In this document: positions 1-9,180 of the stretch, one piece after another
Layout of the letters: every line of letters starts with the position of its first letter
Numbering within the stretch: the first letter of the stretch is position 1
NCBI RefSeq assembly: GCF_024171725.1
Contig: NZ_JAMTCG010000003.1
Location: 248,001-312,000, forward strand
Length of the DNA stretch: 64,000 nucleotides
Direction: 5' to 3'
From: Williamsia serinedens
Lineage (GTDB): Bacteria > Actinomycetota > Actinomycetes > Mycobacteriales > Mycobacteriaceae
The notes under the pieces: generated by a model
Databases searched by the model: none
The model's input: the letters and a program-made list of their open reading frames with translations, nothing else
What the model was told of the DNA's origin: nothing
Translations under genes and position numbers: made by a program

Positions 1-1
1 G

Positions 2-406
2 TTGCGCCGCACGGTCGCCGAGCTCACCCGTCGGTATCCCGACTACCACCCCGAGCCGTACGTGGGCGACGCCGAGTACTTCGTCGCCCGACTCGACGGA
101 CGTCCGGTCGGCTGCATCGCCCTCGTCGTCCACGACGACCTGCCCGGCGTCGGCGAGGTGAAACGGTTGTACGTCGACGACTCCGCCCGGCGGGCCGGCG
201 TGGCGCAGGCGTTGATGTCAGGGCTCGAGGCCCGCGCGCGCGAGCGGGGGCTGACCAGGATCGTCCTGGAGACGGGGAATCGGCAGCCCGAGGCGGTCGC
301 GCTGTACGGACGCCTGGGCTACGTCGTCGTCGACCCGTACCACCCCCAGGGATGGAACGAGGTCAGCATCTTCATGGCCCGAGGCCTGGCGCCGCCCGAA
401 GAGTGA
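2..406 (+). CDS. GNAT-family N-acetyltransferase (5' end probably cut by window)
   Basis: This protein would transfer an acetyl group from acetyl-CoA to an amine on an unknown substrate in the cytoplasm. The visible 134 residues carry the GNAT acetyl-CoA loop (RRAGVA at about residues 63-68) after a beta strand, and the usual C-terminal ALYGRLGY segment near residue 100. GNAT proteins are normally 150-170 residues, so the reading frame probably continues upstream of the window; the TTG at position 2 is only the first possible start seen. The stop codon lies inside the inverted repeat that precedes the downstream tetR gene, so the two genes are packed tightly but need not be co-regulated. Confidence 0.8.
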   Translation: MRRTVAELTRRYPDYHPEPYVGDAEYFVARLDGRPVGCIALVVHDDLPGVGEVKRLYVDDSARRAGVAQALMSGLEARARERGLTRIVLETGNRQPEAVALYGRLGYVVVDPYHPQGWNEVSIFMARGLAPPEE

Positions 407-422
407 GTGTACGGTCACTCAC
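403..422. promoter_or_regulatory. Inverted-repeat operator abutting the tetR start
   Basis: GTGAGTG (403-409) and CACTCAC (416-422) are perfect complementary arms around a 6-base spacer and end exactly at the ATG of the TetR gene. A TANNNT-type -10 hexamer, TACGGT (410-415), lies in the centre, which would place the transcript start at or next to the ATG. Inference: this is the TetR protein's autoregulatory operator and the mRNA is leaderless. Confidence 0.6.
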
Positions 423-986
423 ATGGCCGCGACGCGCACGCTCTCGACCGCCGAGGAACGCTCCGACGCGCTCGTGCGCGCGGCGGTCCGCGTCTTCGCC
501 GGCGCCGGATTCCACGCGACACCGACCACCGCGGTCGCGGCCGAGGCCGGCATCTCGACCGCCTACGCGTTCAAGCTGTTCCCCACCAAGGTCGACCTGT
601 TCGTCGCCGCCGTCGACGCCTGCTACGACCGGATCGTCGACACCCTGCGCGGCGCAGTGGGTCCCGACGTGCGCGGACGCGCCGCGCTGGACGCCATGGG
701 CAGCGCATACGCCGCCCTGATCGCCGACCGCACCCTGCTGATGCTGCAGGTCCACGCCCTCGCGGCCACGTCGGAACCTCGGATCCGCGATGCCGTGCGC
801 CGGGGCGTCGCCCGGACGGTGGAGGTCGCGCAGGACCTGACCGGCGCGCCGGCGCAGGAGATCCAGGACTTCCTCGCCGTCGGCCAGCTGTGCCACCTGC
901 TGACCGCGATCGACGCCTTCGCCCTCGACGACGAATGGGCCACCACGGTCACCGAGGGCATCGAGCACCTGCCGACCCACCCCTGA
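423..986 (+). CDS. TetR-family transcriptional regulator
   Basis: A 187-residue repressor-type regulator. The N-terminal helix-turn-helix is at about residues 34-56 (TAVAAEAGISTAYAFKLF), followed by a variable ligand-binding helical domain, the usual TetR size and layout. Inverted repeats with related GTGAG/CACTC half-sites sit immediately before this gene and before the next gene, so it probably controls itself and the NAD(P)-binding protein at 1057. The ATG directly follows the first inverted repeat and no Shine-Dalgarno fits, consistent with leaderless translation. The inducer cannot be read from the sequence. Confidence 0.88.
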   Translation: MAATRTLSTAEERSDALVRAAVRVFAGAGFHATPTTAVAAEAGISTAYAFKLFPTKVDLFVAAVDACYDRIVDTLRGAVGPDVRGRAALDAMGSAYAALIADRTLLMLQVHALAATSEPRIRDAVRRGVARTVEVAQDLTGAPAQEIQDFLAVGQLCHLLTAIDAFALDDEWATTVTEGIEHLPTHP

Positions 987-989
987 TCC

Positions 990-1010
990 CCCACCACCGC
1001 CGGTGGTGGG
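990..1010 (+). terminator. Hairpin between tetR and the NAD(P)-binding gene
   Basis: CCCACCACCG (990-999) and CGGTGGTGGG (1001-1010) form a perfect 10-bp inverted repeat just after the tetR stop codon. There is no T-run, as is usual for actinobacterial terminators. It probably separates tetR transcription from the next gene, which has its own operator. Confidence 0.55.
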
Positions 1011-1016
1011 CCCATC

Positions 1017-1037
1017 GATCACTCGTAGTGAGTGATC
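1017..1037. promoter_or_regulatory. Second TetR-type operator
   Basis: GATCACTC (1017-1024) and GAGTGATC (1030-1037) form an 8-bp inverted repeat with a 5-base spacer; a further CACT half-site follows at 1041-1044. The half-site matches the one in front of tetR (403-422), so both are probably bound by the same regulator. A GAAAGG ribosome-binding site follows at 1046-1051, before the ATG at 1057. Confidence 0.6.
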
Positions 1038-1056
1038 AGTCACTGAAAGGTTCGCC

Positions 1057-2004
1057 ATGACCACCACACCGCTGCACGTCGTCCTCGGAGCCGGTCCCGC
1101 CGGCACGGCCGTCGTCGCCGAACTCCGTCGACGGGGGCTGCGCACGCGCCATGTGTCCCGATCGACGATCGACGGCGTCGACCCCGCGGTCGAGACCGTC
1201 GTCGCGGACGTCTCCGACCCCGAGTCCGCGGTCGCGGCGACCGCCGGGGCGTCGGTGATCTACCACGCGGTCAACGTGCCCTACCACCGCCAGGTGGCGG
1301 AGATGCCCGTCATCGCCGACGCGGTCGTCGGCGCGGCCGCCCACCACGACGCCACCCTCGTCGTCCTCGACACCCTGTACCCCTACGGCACCGCCGACGG
1401 CGACCACATCACCGAGGACACCCCGTTCGCCGCGACGTCGCAGAAGGGTCGGATGCGGGCCGACCTCGACCGTCGGTACCTGGCCGAGCACGCGCGCGGC
1501 CGGATCCGCGTGAGCCTGGGACGCTCCGCCGATTTCTTCGGCCCCGGCGTCTGGTCGTCGACCCTGGGCGCCGGGTTCTTCCCGCAGGCGATCGCCGGGG
1601 AGCCCGTGGTGGCGTTCGGCGACATCGAACTGCCGCACTCGTACAGCCACGTCCCCGACGTCGCCGCCGGGCTGGTGACCCTCGGGACCGACGACCGCGC
1701 GCTGGGCCGGGTGTGGCACCTGCCCACCGTCCCCGCGGTGTCCACCGCCGAGATCCATCGCCGGGTCGGCGCGCTGCTCGGGCGTCAGCTCGAGGCGCTG
1801 GTACTCGACGAGCCGACGCCGATCGGCGGGTTCGACGAGCAGTTCATGGCCGAGTACGCGGAGATGTTCTACCAGCACCGGATCCCGCAGAACATGGTGT
1901 CGACGGCCTTCGAGACGACCTTCGGCGTCGCTCCGACGCCGCTCGACCAGGCCCTGTCGACGACCCTGGGGTGGTTCACCGACGCGCTGACGCCGGCCGG
2001 CTGA
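1057..2004 (+). CDS. NAD(P)-binding epimerase/dehydratase-like protein
   Basis: A 315-residue Rossmann-fold protein of the atypical/extended SDR (NAD-dependent epimerase) group. The dinucleotide-binding loop GAGPAG is at residues 11-16, and there is a LDTLYPYG segment where the family carries its catalytic-tyrosine region. Such proteins act on small carbonyl compounds or sugar nucleotides; the substrate cannot be deduced. The ATG has a GAAAGG ribosome-binding site 5 bases upstream. The TetR-type operator directly in front, matching the one before the neighbouring tetR gene, suggests it is induced by a compound sensed by that regulator. Confidence 0.78.
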   Translation: MTTTPLHVVLGAGPAGTAVVAELRRRGLRTRHVSRSTIDGVDPAVETVVADVSDPESAVAATAGASVIYHAVNVPYHRQVAEMPVIADAVVGAAAHHDATLVVLDTLYPYGTADGDHITEDTPFAATSQKGRMRADLDRRYLAEHARGRIRVSLGRSADFFGPGVWSSTLGAGFFPQAIAGEPVVAFGDIELPHSYSHVPDVAAGLVTLGTDDRALGRVWHLPTVPAVSTAEIHRRVGALLGRQLEALVLDEPTPIGGFDEQFMAEYAEMFYQHRIPQNMVSTAFETTFGVAPTPLDQALSTTLGWFTDALTPAG

Positions 2005-2028
2005 TCGGCGCTGACTATCGTCGTCGGC

Positions 2029-2967
2029 ATGGAGATGCGGAGCGGGACAGCGCCGGTGGGGACCGCCGAGATCGACGGCGAGAAGTTCGACATCGAGCTG
2101 TACTACGAGGACCTCGGTGACGAGTCCGCCCCGCCGATCCTGCTCATCATGGGCCTTTCGGCACAGCTGACCGTGTGGCCCGTCGGGTTCTGCGAGGCCC
2201 TCGTCGACGCGGGCTTCCGGGTCATCCGCTTCGACAACCGCGACATCGGCTTGTCGACCCACCTCGACGGCGTCCGGGTGCGCGGATCGCTGATACCGCG
2301 GCTCATCCGCACCGAGCTCGGGTTCGGCAGTCCCGTGCCCTACACCGTCGTCGACATGGCGGCCGACGCGATCGGCCTGCTCGACCATCTCGGCCTCGAC
2401 CGCGTCCACGTCGTCGGCGCGTCGATGGGCGGGATGATCGCGCAGGTCGTCGCGGGCAAGTACCCGGAGCGGACCCTGTCGGCGGCGATCATCTTCTCGT
2501 CGACGCTGCAGATGTTCCTGCCGCCGCCGGCGCCGGAGAAGCTGATGGCGTTGCTGTCGGGTCCGGGCAAGGGCGCGACCCGCGAGGAGTACATCGCGAC
2601 GTCGGCGAAGGCGCTGCAGACCATCGGCAGCCCCGGGTACCCGCTGTCCGACGACGAGGCGTGGGAGCTCGCGGCGTCGTTCCACGACCGCGCGTTCGAC
2701 CCGGCCGGTGTGATGCGCCAGTCGGCGGCGGTCATGGGCAGCGGCAGCCTCCGCCGATACGCCCGGGCGATCACCGCACCGACCGTCGTCATCCACGGTC
2801 GCGCGGACACGCTGATGCGCCCGGCGGGCGGCAAGGCCATCGCGCACGCCGTCCCCGACTCACGGCTGCTGTTGCTCGACGGGATGGGTCACGACCTGCC
2901 GGAGCCGTTGTGGCCGCAGATCGTCGGCGCAATCACCGACAACATCGCGCGCGCGGTCACTGTCTAA
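2029..2967 (+). CDS. Alpha/beta-hydrolase
   Basis: A 312-residue serine hydrolase of the alpha/beta fold. The nucleophile elbow G-A-S-M-G-G puts the catalytic serine at residue 132, with the probable acid at D260 (HGRAD) and the base at H288 (GMGHD), a complete triad in canonical order. No signal peptide is seen, so it should be cytoplasmic. The enzyme class (esterase, lactonase, C-C hydrolase) cannot be fixed. It lies 24 bases after the NAD(P)-binding gene and 11 bases before metG, so it may be transcribed with either. A second in-frame ATG two codons downstream is an alternative start. Confidence 0.85.
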   Translation: MEMRSGTAPVGTAEIDGEKFDIELYYEDLGDESAPPILLIMGLSAQLTVWPVGFCEALVDAGFRVIRFDNRDIGLSTHLDGVRVRGSLIPRLIRTELGFGSPVPYTVVDMAADAIGLLDHLGLDRVHVVGASMGGMIAQVVAGKYPERTLSAAIIFSSTLQMFLPPPAPEKLMALLSGPGKGATREEYIATSAKALQTIGSPGYPLSDDEAWELAASFHDRAFDPAGVMRQSAAVMGSGSLRRYARAITAPTVVIHGRADTLMRPAGGKAIAHAVPDSRLLLLDGMGHDLPEPLWPQIVGAITDNIARAVTV

Positions 2968-2978
2968 GCTGGCCCATC

Positions 2979-4532
2979 ATGGCTGACGACACCGCGACCC
3001 CGTTCTACGTCACGACCGCCATCGCCTACCCGAACGGTGTCCCGCACATCGGCCACGCCTACGAGTACGTCTCGGCCGACGCCATCGCCCGGTTCAAGCG
3101 GCTCGACGGCTTCGACGTCCGATTCCTCACCGGCACCGACGAACACGGCCAGAAGATGCAGCAGACCGCTGCGGCCGAGGGCATCCCGACGCGCGACCTG
3201 GCCGACCGCAACGCGGCCGCCTTCCGCGCGTTGCAGGAGACGTTGGGCAGCAGTTTCGACCGGTTCATCCGTACCACCGACGCCGACCACGAGGTCGCCA
3301 GCCAGGAACTGTGGCGCCGGATGGCCGACGCGGGCGACATCTACCTCGACACGTTCAGCGGGTGGTACTCCGTCCGCGACGAGGCCTACTTCGGCGAGGA
3401 CGAGCTGACGACGCTGGAGGACGGCAGCCGGGTCGCCACCGCGACCGGCACCCCGGTCGAGTGGACCGAGGAGGCCAGCTACTTCTTCCGGCTGTCGGCC
3501 TACCAGGACAGGCTGCTCGCGCTCTACGAGTCGCAGCCCGACTTCATCGGACCGGTGACGCGTCGCAACGAGGTCGCGAGCTTCGTCGCGGGCGGCCTGC
3601 GCGACCTGTCGATCTCGCGCACCAACTTCGACTGGGGCGTGCCCGTCCCCGGCGACCCCGACCACGTCATGTACGTCTGGGTCGACGCACTCACCAACTA
3701 CCTCACCGGCGCGGGCTTCCCCGACACCGATCCCGCTCTGCTGGAACGGTTCTGGCCGGCCGACCTGCACATCATCGGCAAGGACATCGTCCGGTTCCAC
3801 TGCGTGTACTGGCCGGCGTTCCTGATGAGTGCGGGGATCGAGCTGCCGAAACGGGTCTTCGCGCACGGCTTCCTGTTCAACAAGGGCGAGAAGATGAGCA
3901 AGTCGGTCGGCAACGTCGTCGACCCGTACGCGCTCGTCGACCAGTACGGACTCGACCCGCTGCGCTTCTTCCTGCTGCGCGAGGTCTCGTACGGCCAGGA
4001 CGGCAGTTACTCGCACGAGGCGATCGTGTCGCGGATCAACGCCGACCTCGCCAACGAGTTCGGCAACCTCGCACAGCGGTCACTGTCGATGATCGCCAAG
4101 AACTTCGACGGTGGCGTGCCCGAGCCGGGCGACTTCACCGACGACGACTCCGCACTGCTCGCCCGGGCCGACGGCCTGCTCGAGCGGGTGCGCGCCGAGT
4201 TCGACGTGCAGGCCATGCATCTCGCGCTCGAGGCGCTGTGGGAGGTCCTTGGTGAGACGAACCGCTACATCTCGGCGCAGGAGCCGTGGAAGCTCGCCAA
4301 GACCGACCTCTCGCGCGCCGGGACCGTCCTCTACGTCTGCGCCGAGGTGGTGCGGATCGTCGCGATCCTCGCGCAGCCGGTGATGCCGGAGTCGACGGGC
4401 CGCATCCTGGACCTGCTCGCCGTCGACGCCGGTGCCCGCACCTTCGCGCACGTCGGTGAGCGCCTCACCCCGGGGTCTGTGCTGCCGAAGCCGTCGCCGG
4501 TGTTCCCCCGCTACGACGACTCCCGCGACTGA
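2979..4532 (+). CDS. metG: Methionyl-tRNA synthetase
   Basis: Charges tRNA-Met with methionine, using ATP, for translation. The 517-residue protein has both class I signatures: PHIGHAY with HIGH at residues 23-26, and KMSKS at about 305-309. The length fits the short form lacking the C-terminal tRNA-binding extension, as in M. tuberculosis MetS. The reading frame is open far upstream, but the ATG at 2979 begins the conserved N-terminus ([12 protein letters not shown]). pabB starts 10 bases downstream, and the order metG-pabB-rsmI-pmt matches mycobacteria. Essential housekeeping gene. Confidence 0.97.
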   Translation: MADDTATPFYVTTAIAYPNGVPHIGHAYEYVSADAIARFKRLDGFDVRFLTGTDEHGQKMQQTAAAEGIPTRDLADRNAAAFRALQETLGSSFDRFIRTTDADHEVASQELWRRMADAGDIYLDTFSGWYSVRDEAYFGEDELTTLEDGSRVATATGTPVEWTEEASYFFRLSAYQDRLLALYESQPDFIGPVTRRNEVASFVAGGLRDLSISRTNFDWGVPVPGDPDHVMYVWVDALTNYLTGAGFPDTDPALLERFWPADLHIIGKDIVRFHCVYWPAFLMSAGIELPKRVFAHGFLFNKGEKMSKSVGNVVDPYALVDQYGLDPLRFFLLREVSYGQDGSYSHEAIVSRINADLANEFGNLAQRSLSMIAKNFDGGVPEPGDFTDDDSALLARADGLLERVRAEFDVQAMHLALEALWEVLGETNRYISAQEPWKLAKTDLSRAGTVLYVCAEVVRIVAILAQPVMPESTGRILDLLAVDAGARTFAHVGERLTPGSVLPKPSPVFPRYDDSRD

Positions 4533-4542
4533 CCCCGGGCCC

Positions 4543-5742
4543 ATGACGACCGAGGTGCTCGGCCCCGGCCGCAGCGCCGTCGACGTCCTGGGCGCACTCG
4601 CCGATCACGCACGGCGACATCGGTTCCCACCACCGGCGGCGCTCGTCGGCGACTGGCTCGGAGCCGATGCGGTGATCGCGCCGTCGGTGGACATCACCGC
4701 CGGGCGCGGACCGTCGTCGCGGCCGGATCGGTTCTGGTTCGGTGCGCTCTCGTTCCCGGACCGTCTCGACGAGGCGCGGCTCCCCGCCGTCCTCGGCGGC
4801 ACGTGCGACGGTGTCCTGCTGCTGCGGGACGGCGACTGGTCGTGGCACTCGACAGGTGACCGATGCCCGGATCTGCTGCGCGACAGCGTCGTCGGCGATC
4901 CCGTCCCCGTCGGACAGTGGGACGCGACGTGGCGTCCCCCCGACCGCGACCGCCACGAGTGGGCGATCCGCGAGTGCCTCGAGGCGATCGCCGCGGGTGA
5001 GATCTACCAGGCCTGCGTGTGCAGTCGGTTCACCGGCGACCTCACCGGGCAGCCCGTCGACGTCTTCCGCAGCGGCGTGCAGCAGATGGCGCCGCGCAAG
5101 GCCGCGTTCCTGTCCGGGCACTGGGGTTCGGTCGTGTCCTTCTCGCCCGAGACCTACCTGCGGCGCCGCGGCGAGATGGTGACCTCGAGCCCCATCAAGG
5201 GCACCCTCCCGCTCTCCGACGACCCCGCCCTCCTGCGCGCGTCGACGAAGGACGTCGCCGAGAACGTCATGATCGTCGACCTGGTCCGCAACGACCTGGG
5301 CCGCGTCGCGGTCCCCGGCAGCGTGACCGTCCCCGAACTGCTGTCGGTGCACGCGGCGCCCGGTGTCTGGCACCTCGTCTCGACCGTGGCCGCCCACGTC
5401 CCCACCGACGTTCGCACCGACGCCCTGCTGGAGGCCACGTTCCCACCCGGCTCGGTCACCGGGACGCCGAAGCTGCGGGCGCGAGAGATGTTGTCCGGCT
5501 GGGAGGCCGACGCCCGCGGGGTCTACTGCGGCGCGATCGGCGTGCGGTCGCCCGACGGTGACCTCGACCTGTCCGTCGCGATCCGCACCGTCGAGGTCAC
5601 ACCCGACGGTCGGATGGGCCTCGGCGTCGGCGGCGGCATCACCATCGACTCCGATCCCGCCCACGAATGGCAGGAGTGCCTGGACAAGGCGGCGTCGATC
5701 GTCGGGTTGCGCGATCAGCGCGCGGCGAGGACCGCCTCGTAG
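4543..5742 (+). CDS. pabB: Aminodeoxychorismate synthase component I
   Basis: Converts chorismate plus ammonia to 4-amino-4-deoxychorismate for p-aminobenzoate and folate synthesis. The 399-residue chorismate-binding protein carries PIKGT at residues 217-221; the lysine here distinguishes PabB from anthranilate synthase (PIAGT). Other conserved elements are SPETYL (about 201-206), VTGTPK (306-311) and a GGGITIDSDP segment near the C-terminus. The ATG at 4543 is chosen because it lies just after the metG stop and gives the normal N-terminus. The 3' end overlaps the convergent rsmI gene by 28 bases. Confidence 0.93.
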   Translation: MTTEVLGPGRSAVDVLGALADHARRHRFPPPAALVGDWLGADAVIAPSVDITAGRGPSSRPDRFWFGALSFPDRLDEARLPAVLGGTCDGVLLLRDGDWSWHSTGDRCPDLLRDSVVGDPVPVGQWDATWRPPDRDRHEWAIRECLEAIAAGEIYQACVCSRFTGDLTGQPVDVFRSGVQQMAPRKAAFLSGHWGSVVSFSPETYLRRRGEMVTSSPIKGTLPLSDDPALLRASTKDVAENVMIVDLVRNDLGRVAVPGSVTVPELLSVHAAPGVWHLVSTVAAHVPTDVRTDALLEATFPPGSVTGTPKLRAREMLSGWEADARGVYCGAIGVRSPDGDLDLSVAIRTVEVTPDGRMGLGVGGGITIDSDPAHEWQECLDKAASIVGLRDQRAARTAS

Positions 5743-6581
5743 AGGTCGCGGCGCGAGACACCCGCCCGCCCGGCCACCTCCGCACACGCGTCCTTGAGCC
5801 GCGCTCCGTCGGCGACGAGCGCCTCGACCTCGTCGACGAGGTCGGTCGGGTCGGCCGGCGCCGCGGTCGCGCCCTCCACCACCACGGTGATCTCGCCGCG
5901 CACCCCGTCGGCCGCCCAGGCGACAAGTTCGGCGAGGGTGCCGCGCCGAACCTCCTCGTAGGTCTTCGTCAGCTCACGGCAGACCGCGGCGCGACGGTCG
6001 GGGCCGAGCACCGCGGCCGCGTCGTCGAGGCAGTCGGCGAGGCGGTGCGGCGACTCGAAGAACACCACGGTGCGGGGTTGGTCGACGAGTTCGCGGAGCC
6101 ACGTGCGCCGCGCCGACGGCTTGCGGGGCGCGAACCCGTCGAAGCAGAAGCGTTCGACGGGCAGGCCCGACAGCGCCAGCGCCGTCGTCACCGCCGAGGG
6201 TCCGGGCAGGCAGGTGATCGGCAGACCCGCCTCCACGCACGCGACGACGAGTCGGTAGCCGGGGTCGCTCACCGACGGCATGCCCGCGTCCGTGACCAGC
6301 AGGACCCGCAGGCCCGCGGCGACGTCGTCGACGAGCGCCGGGGCACGACGCTCCTCGACCTGGTCGTAGTAGCTGACGACACGCCCGCTGATCGTCACGC
6401 CGAGCGCGGCGGCCAGCGCACGCGTGCGGCGTGTGTCCTCCGCTGCGACGACATCGGCGCTGCTCAGTGCCTCGCGCAGCCGGGGCGAGGCGTCGTCGGC
6501 GCGACCCATCGGCGTCGCGGCCAGGATCAGACAACCCGGACGCGCGGCCGGGTCGGCGTCGCCGTCATCCGTGGTCCCCAT
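5715..6581 (-). CDS. rsmI: 16S rRNA (cytidine-1402 2'-O)-methyltransferase
   Basis: Methylates the 2'-O of C1402 in 16S rRNA at the ribosomal P site, using SAM. The 288-residue protein has the family hallmarks: LILAATPMG near the N-terminus, VTDAGMPSVSDPG at about 96-108, LPGPSA at 125-130, FFESPHRL, and RELTKTYEEV. The chosen ATG at 6581 gives the normal short N-terminus; a longer frame exists but would run into the divergent pmt gene, whose start is only 25 bases away. The tail overlaps pabB. Same neighbours as M. tuberculosis Rv1003. Confidence 0.94.
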   Translation of the reverse strand: MGTTDDGDADPAARPGCLILAATPMGRADDASPRLREALSSADVVAAEDTRRTRALAAALGVTISGRVVSYYDQVEERRAPALVDDVAAGLRVLLVTDAGMPSVSDPGYRLVVACVEAGLPITCLPGPSAVTTALALSGLPVERFCFDGFAPRKPSARRTWLRELVDQPRTVVFFESPHRLADCLDDAAAVLGPDRRAAVCRELTKTYEEVRRGTLAELVAWAADGVRGEITVVVEGATAAPADPTDLVDEVEALVADGARLKDACAEVAGRAGVSRRDLYEAVLAAR

Positions 6582-6606
6582 CGTCGGACAGCCTACGATC
6601 GTGCGG

Positions 6607-8208
6607 GTGAGCACCGCCGCACCCGTCGACCCCCGTGGTCTCGTCGACGCGTCGGAGCTCCTCGACGGGCGCGGGCAGACCGAGGACCTCGGTGCGCGCC
6701 CCGGCCCGTCGGTCCCGCCGCCCGTGTTCGGCGCCACCGACACCCGCCGCGGGTGGATCATCGCCGCCGTCCTGACCGTGATCGCCGCGATCACGCGGTT
6801 CTGGGGACTCGGCCACCCCACCGACAACGGCACACCGGTCTTCGACGAGAAGCATTACGTCCCCCAGGCGTGGCAGGTCCTCACCGGCGGCAACTGGATC
6901 GAGGACAACCCGGCCTACGGGCTCGTCGTCCACCCGCCGGTCGGCAAGTGGATCATCGCGCTCGGTGAGGGGATGTTCGGGTACACACCGGTCGGGTGGC
7001 GGTTCGCGTCGGCCGTCCTGGGCACGCTCATGGTGCTGATCGTCTTCCGCATGACCCGGCGGCTGTCGCGCTCGACGCTGATCGGTGCGATCGCCGCGGT
7101 GTTCCTCATCTGCGACGGCGTGACGTTCGTGTCGTCGCGTGTCGGCATGCTCGACATCGTCCAGATCTTCTTCCTGCTCGCGGCCATGGCGACGCTCATC
7201 GCCGATCGCGACCAGATGCGTGCACGCATGCACCGGGTGTGGACCGAGGGACGGATCGCCGACACACCGTTCGGCCCCCGGCTGGGGTTCCGCTGGTGGC
7301 GGTTCGCGACCGCTCTCCTGCTCGGCCTGGGCTGCGCGACGAAGTGGTCGGGGATCTACTTCGTGCTCTTCTACCTGCTGCTGTCGCTCGGCTTCGACGT
7401 CGCCAACCGTCGCGCCTACCACGTGCAGCGACCGTGGATGGGCACGGTGCGGCGCGACGTCGTCCCTGCCGGCTTCAGCCTCGCGGTCACGCCGATCCTC
7501 GTGTACCTGGCCAGTTTCGCGCCGTGGTTCGCCGGCGAGACGTCGGTGTACCGCTACGCCGTCGGCAATCAGGTCGGCTACGACGGGGCGTTCTCCTGGG
7601 TGCCCGGGGCGTGGCGATCGCTCTGGTACTACGAGGCCGGGATTCTCAAGTTCCACGAGGGCCTCACGAACTCCGCGGGCAACCACCACCCGTGGGAGTC
7701 GAAACCGTGGACGTGGCCGATGAGCCTGCGCCCCATGCTCTACGCGGTACAGAACGGGCCCGACCAGTGCGGCGGCGGCGAGTGCATCCGCGTCCAGATG
7801 CTCATCGGCACCCCGGCGATGTGGTGGCTGGCGTTCCCGATGCTGCTGTGGGGGCTGTGGCGGTGGATCGCTCGCCGCGACTGGCGCTACGCCGTCGTGC
7901 TCGTCGGGTACGGCGCCGCGTGGCTGCCCTGGTTCGCGAACCTCGACCGCCAGATGTACTTCTTCTACGCCACCGCGATGGCGCCGTTCCTGGTGATCGG
8001 GTTGGCGTTGTGCGTCGGCGACCTGCTCGGCGCCGACGGGCGATGGCGGTCGTTCGGGCGGGAACGACGGATGCTCGGCGTGGCGCTGGCATCGGTCTAC
8101 ATCGGCCTGGTGATCACGAACTTCATCTGGATGTGGCCGATCCTCACCGGCGGCCCGCTCTCACTCCGCGAGTGGAACCTGCAGATGTGGTTGCCCAGCT
8201 GGCGCTGA
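6607..8208 (+). CDS. pmt: Dolichyl/polyprenyl-phosphate-mannose protein mannosyltransferase
   Basis: Integral membrane GT39 enzyme that O-mannosylates secreted proteins during Sec export, using polyprenyl-phosphomannose. About 533 residues with a cytoplasmic N-tail, about ten hydrophobic segments, and the catalytic FDE motif in the first external loop (residues 79-81). C-terminal hydrophobic segments contain many aromatic residues (MYFFYATAMAPF). GTG at 6607 is preferred; GTG at 6601 and upstream frames are alternatives. It is divergent from rsmI, as Rv1002c is in M. tuberculosis. The first 21-bp repeat cluster begins about 80 bases after its stop. Confidence 0.93.
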   Translation: MSTAAPVDPRGLVDASELLDGRGQTEDLGARPGPSVPPPVFGATDTRRGWIIAAVLTVIAAITRFWGLGHPTDNGTPVFDEKHYVPQAWQVLTGGNWIEDNPAYGLVVHPPVGKWIIALGEGMFGYTPVGWRFASAVLGTLMVLIVFRMTRRLSRSTLIGAIAAVFLICDGVTFVSSRVGMLDIVQIFFLLAAMATLIADRDQMRARMHRVWTEGRIADTPFGPRLGFRWWRFATALLLGLGCATKWSGIYFVLFYLLLSLGFDVANRRAYHVQRPWMGTVRRDVVPAGFSLAVTPILVYLASFAPWFAGETSVYRYAVGNQVGYDGAFSWVPGAWRSLWYYEAGILKFHEGLTNSAGNHHPWESKPWTWPMSLRPMLYAVQNGPDQCGGGECIRVQMLIGTPAMWWLAFPMLLWGLWRWIARRDWRYAVVLVGYGAAWLPWFANLDRQMYFFYATAMAPFLVIGLALCVGDLLGADGRWRSFGRERRMLGVALASVYIGLVITNFIWMWPILTGGPLSLREWNLQMWLPSWR

Positions 8209-8291
8209 CCGCCCGCCTCACCCCGGCGCCATCGCCCCGGAACCATCCGTCCGACCCCGGCTCCACCCCGTCAGCCCCATCAGCCATCTTA

Positions 8292-8450
8292 TGGGCGCCA
8301 GGAACCATCTGTTGGGCGCCAGGAACCATCTGTTGGGCGCCAGGAACCATCTGTTGGGCAGGTGGAACCGGTGGTTGGGCATTTGGATCACGCTCAGGCG
8401 CCGCGGCCGCCCAACGAACGGTTCCGGGTGCCCAACGAACGGTTCCGGGT
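8292..8450. repeat. 21-bp tandem/inverted repeat cluster, locus 1
   Basis: Five direct units starting at 8292, 8313, 8334, 8355 and 8376 share the start TGGGC and repeat every 21 bp (best form TGGGCGCCAGGAACCATCTG; the last two are degenerate). Two inverted units start at 8409 and 8430 (GCCCAACGAACGGTTCCGGG), again 21 bp apart. Transcribed, the two halves could pair into a long stem. It fills the space between the convergent pmt and secreted-protein genes. Short frames inside only echo the 7-codon period and are not counted as genes. Confidence 0.85.
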
Positions 8451-8487
8451 GCCGGGCAGACGGGTTGTCGGCGGCGGGCGTGCCGTG

Positions 8488-9075
8488 TCAGTTCGGCGGG
8501 ATCGCCCCGCGGAGGGTGTCGGTCGACCCGACGTCGGAGGCGACGTAGATCTGGTCGAGGCTCGTCTGCACGTCGAAGAACGCCAGCGGCAGGTTCTTGA
8601 GCCGGTCGTCCTGCGCGCGGAACAGCACCTGCCGCCCGGCGTAGCGCGTCTCGGTGTTCACGATCTGGTTCTTGTCCGTGCCGACGGGGTTGAAGATCAT
8701 CGGGCTGATGAACGGGGTGCCGCCGCGCACCGGGAAGCCGTCACGGATCGGCGGCCCGCTCACCGAGATAGCGGCCACCGACTGCCCCGTCCCGCCGGTG
8801 ACGTTGCGAGGCCCGTACAGCAGCACCGAGTAGGTCGGGCCGGTGCCGCGGCCGAAGCCCGGGAAGCCGCGCAAGGTCAGGGTGATGTCGAGACGCCCCG
8901 CAGCCCGGTCGTAGTCGACCGTCGCCGACCGCAGGTCGACGCTGCCCGGCGCGGCCTTCACCGGCGACGGCACCGTCACCGACCCGGCGGACGCCGGGGC
9001 CGCACCCACCGCGACGCCCGCGGCGACGAGGACTCCGGCGAGAGCTGTGGTGGACCACCGTGCGGTACGACGCAT
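8488..9075 (-). CDS. Secreted protein of unknown function
   Basis: A 195-residue exported protein. The N-terminus is a Sec-type signal peptide: MRRTAR, a hydrophobic stretch, and probable cleavage after ASA at residue 30. The mature part is rich in beta-strand-like segments and small residues (LDITLTLRGFPGFGRGTG) and has no recognised catalytic motif and no cysteines. The ATG at 9075 is chosen because AGGAG lies 6-10 bases upstream and because it gives a clean signal peptide. I do not recognise the family; it probably lies outside the membrane or in the cell envelope. Confidence 0.72.
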   Translation of the reverse strand: MRRTARWSTTALAGVLVAAGVAVGAAPASAGSVTVPSPVKAAPGSVDLRSATVDYDRAAGRLDITLTLRGFPGFGRGTGPTYSVLLYGPRNVTGGTGQSVAAISVSGPPIRDGFPVRGGTPFISPMIFNPVGTDKNQIVNTETRYAGRQVLFRAQDDRLKNLPLAFFDVQTSLDQIYVASDVGSTDTLRGAIPPN

Positions 9076-9180
9076 CGAGACTCCTGTGAGATCCGCCGCC
9101 GGGATGCGGCACTGTGACGAGTATCGCATCCCGGATCAACGATCCTCCGCCGAGTCAGCCCGTCGGCCGGCGCCCGCCCG

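Noticed and set aside
1036-2847. 603-codon minus-strand frame opposite the NAD(P)-binding and hydrolase genes
   Set aside because: Spans two genes with clear motifs on the plus strand and reads as arginine-rich low-complexity sequence.
8291-8548. Short frames inside the repeat clusters, such as the repeated GARNHLL peptide
   Set aside because: A 21-bp period keeps the frame open for 7-codon repeats in any frame; no start site, family or codon bias supports translation.
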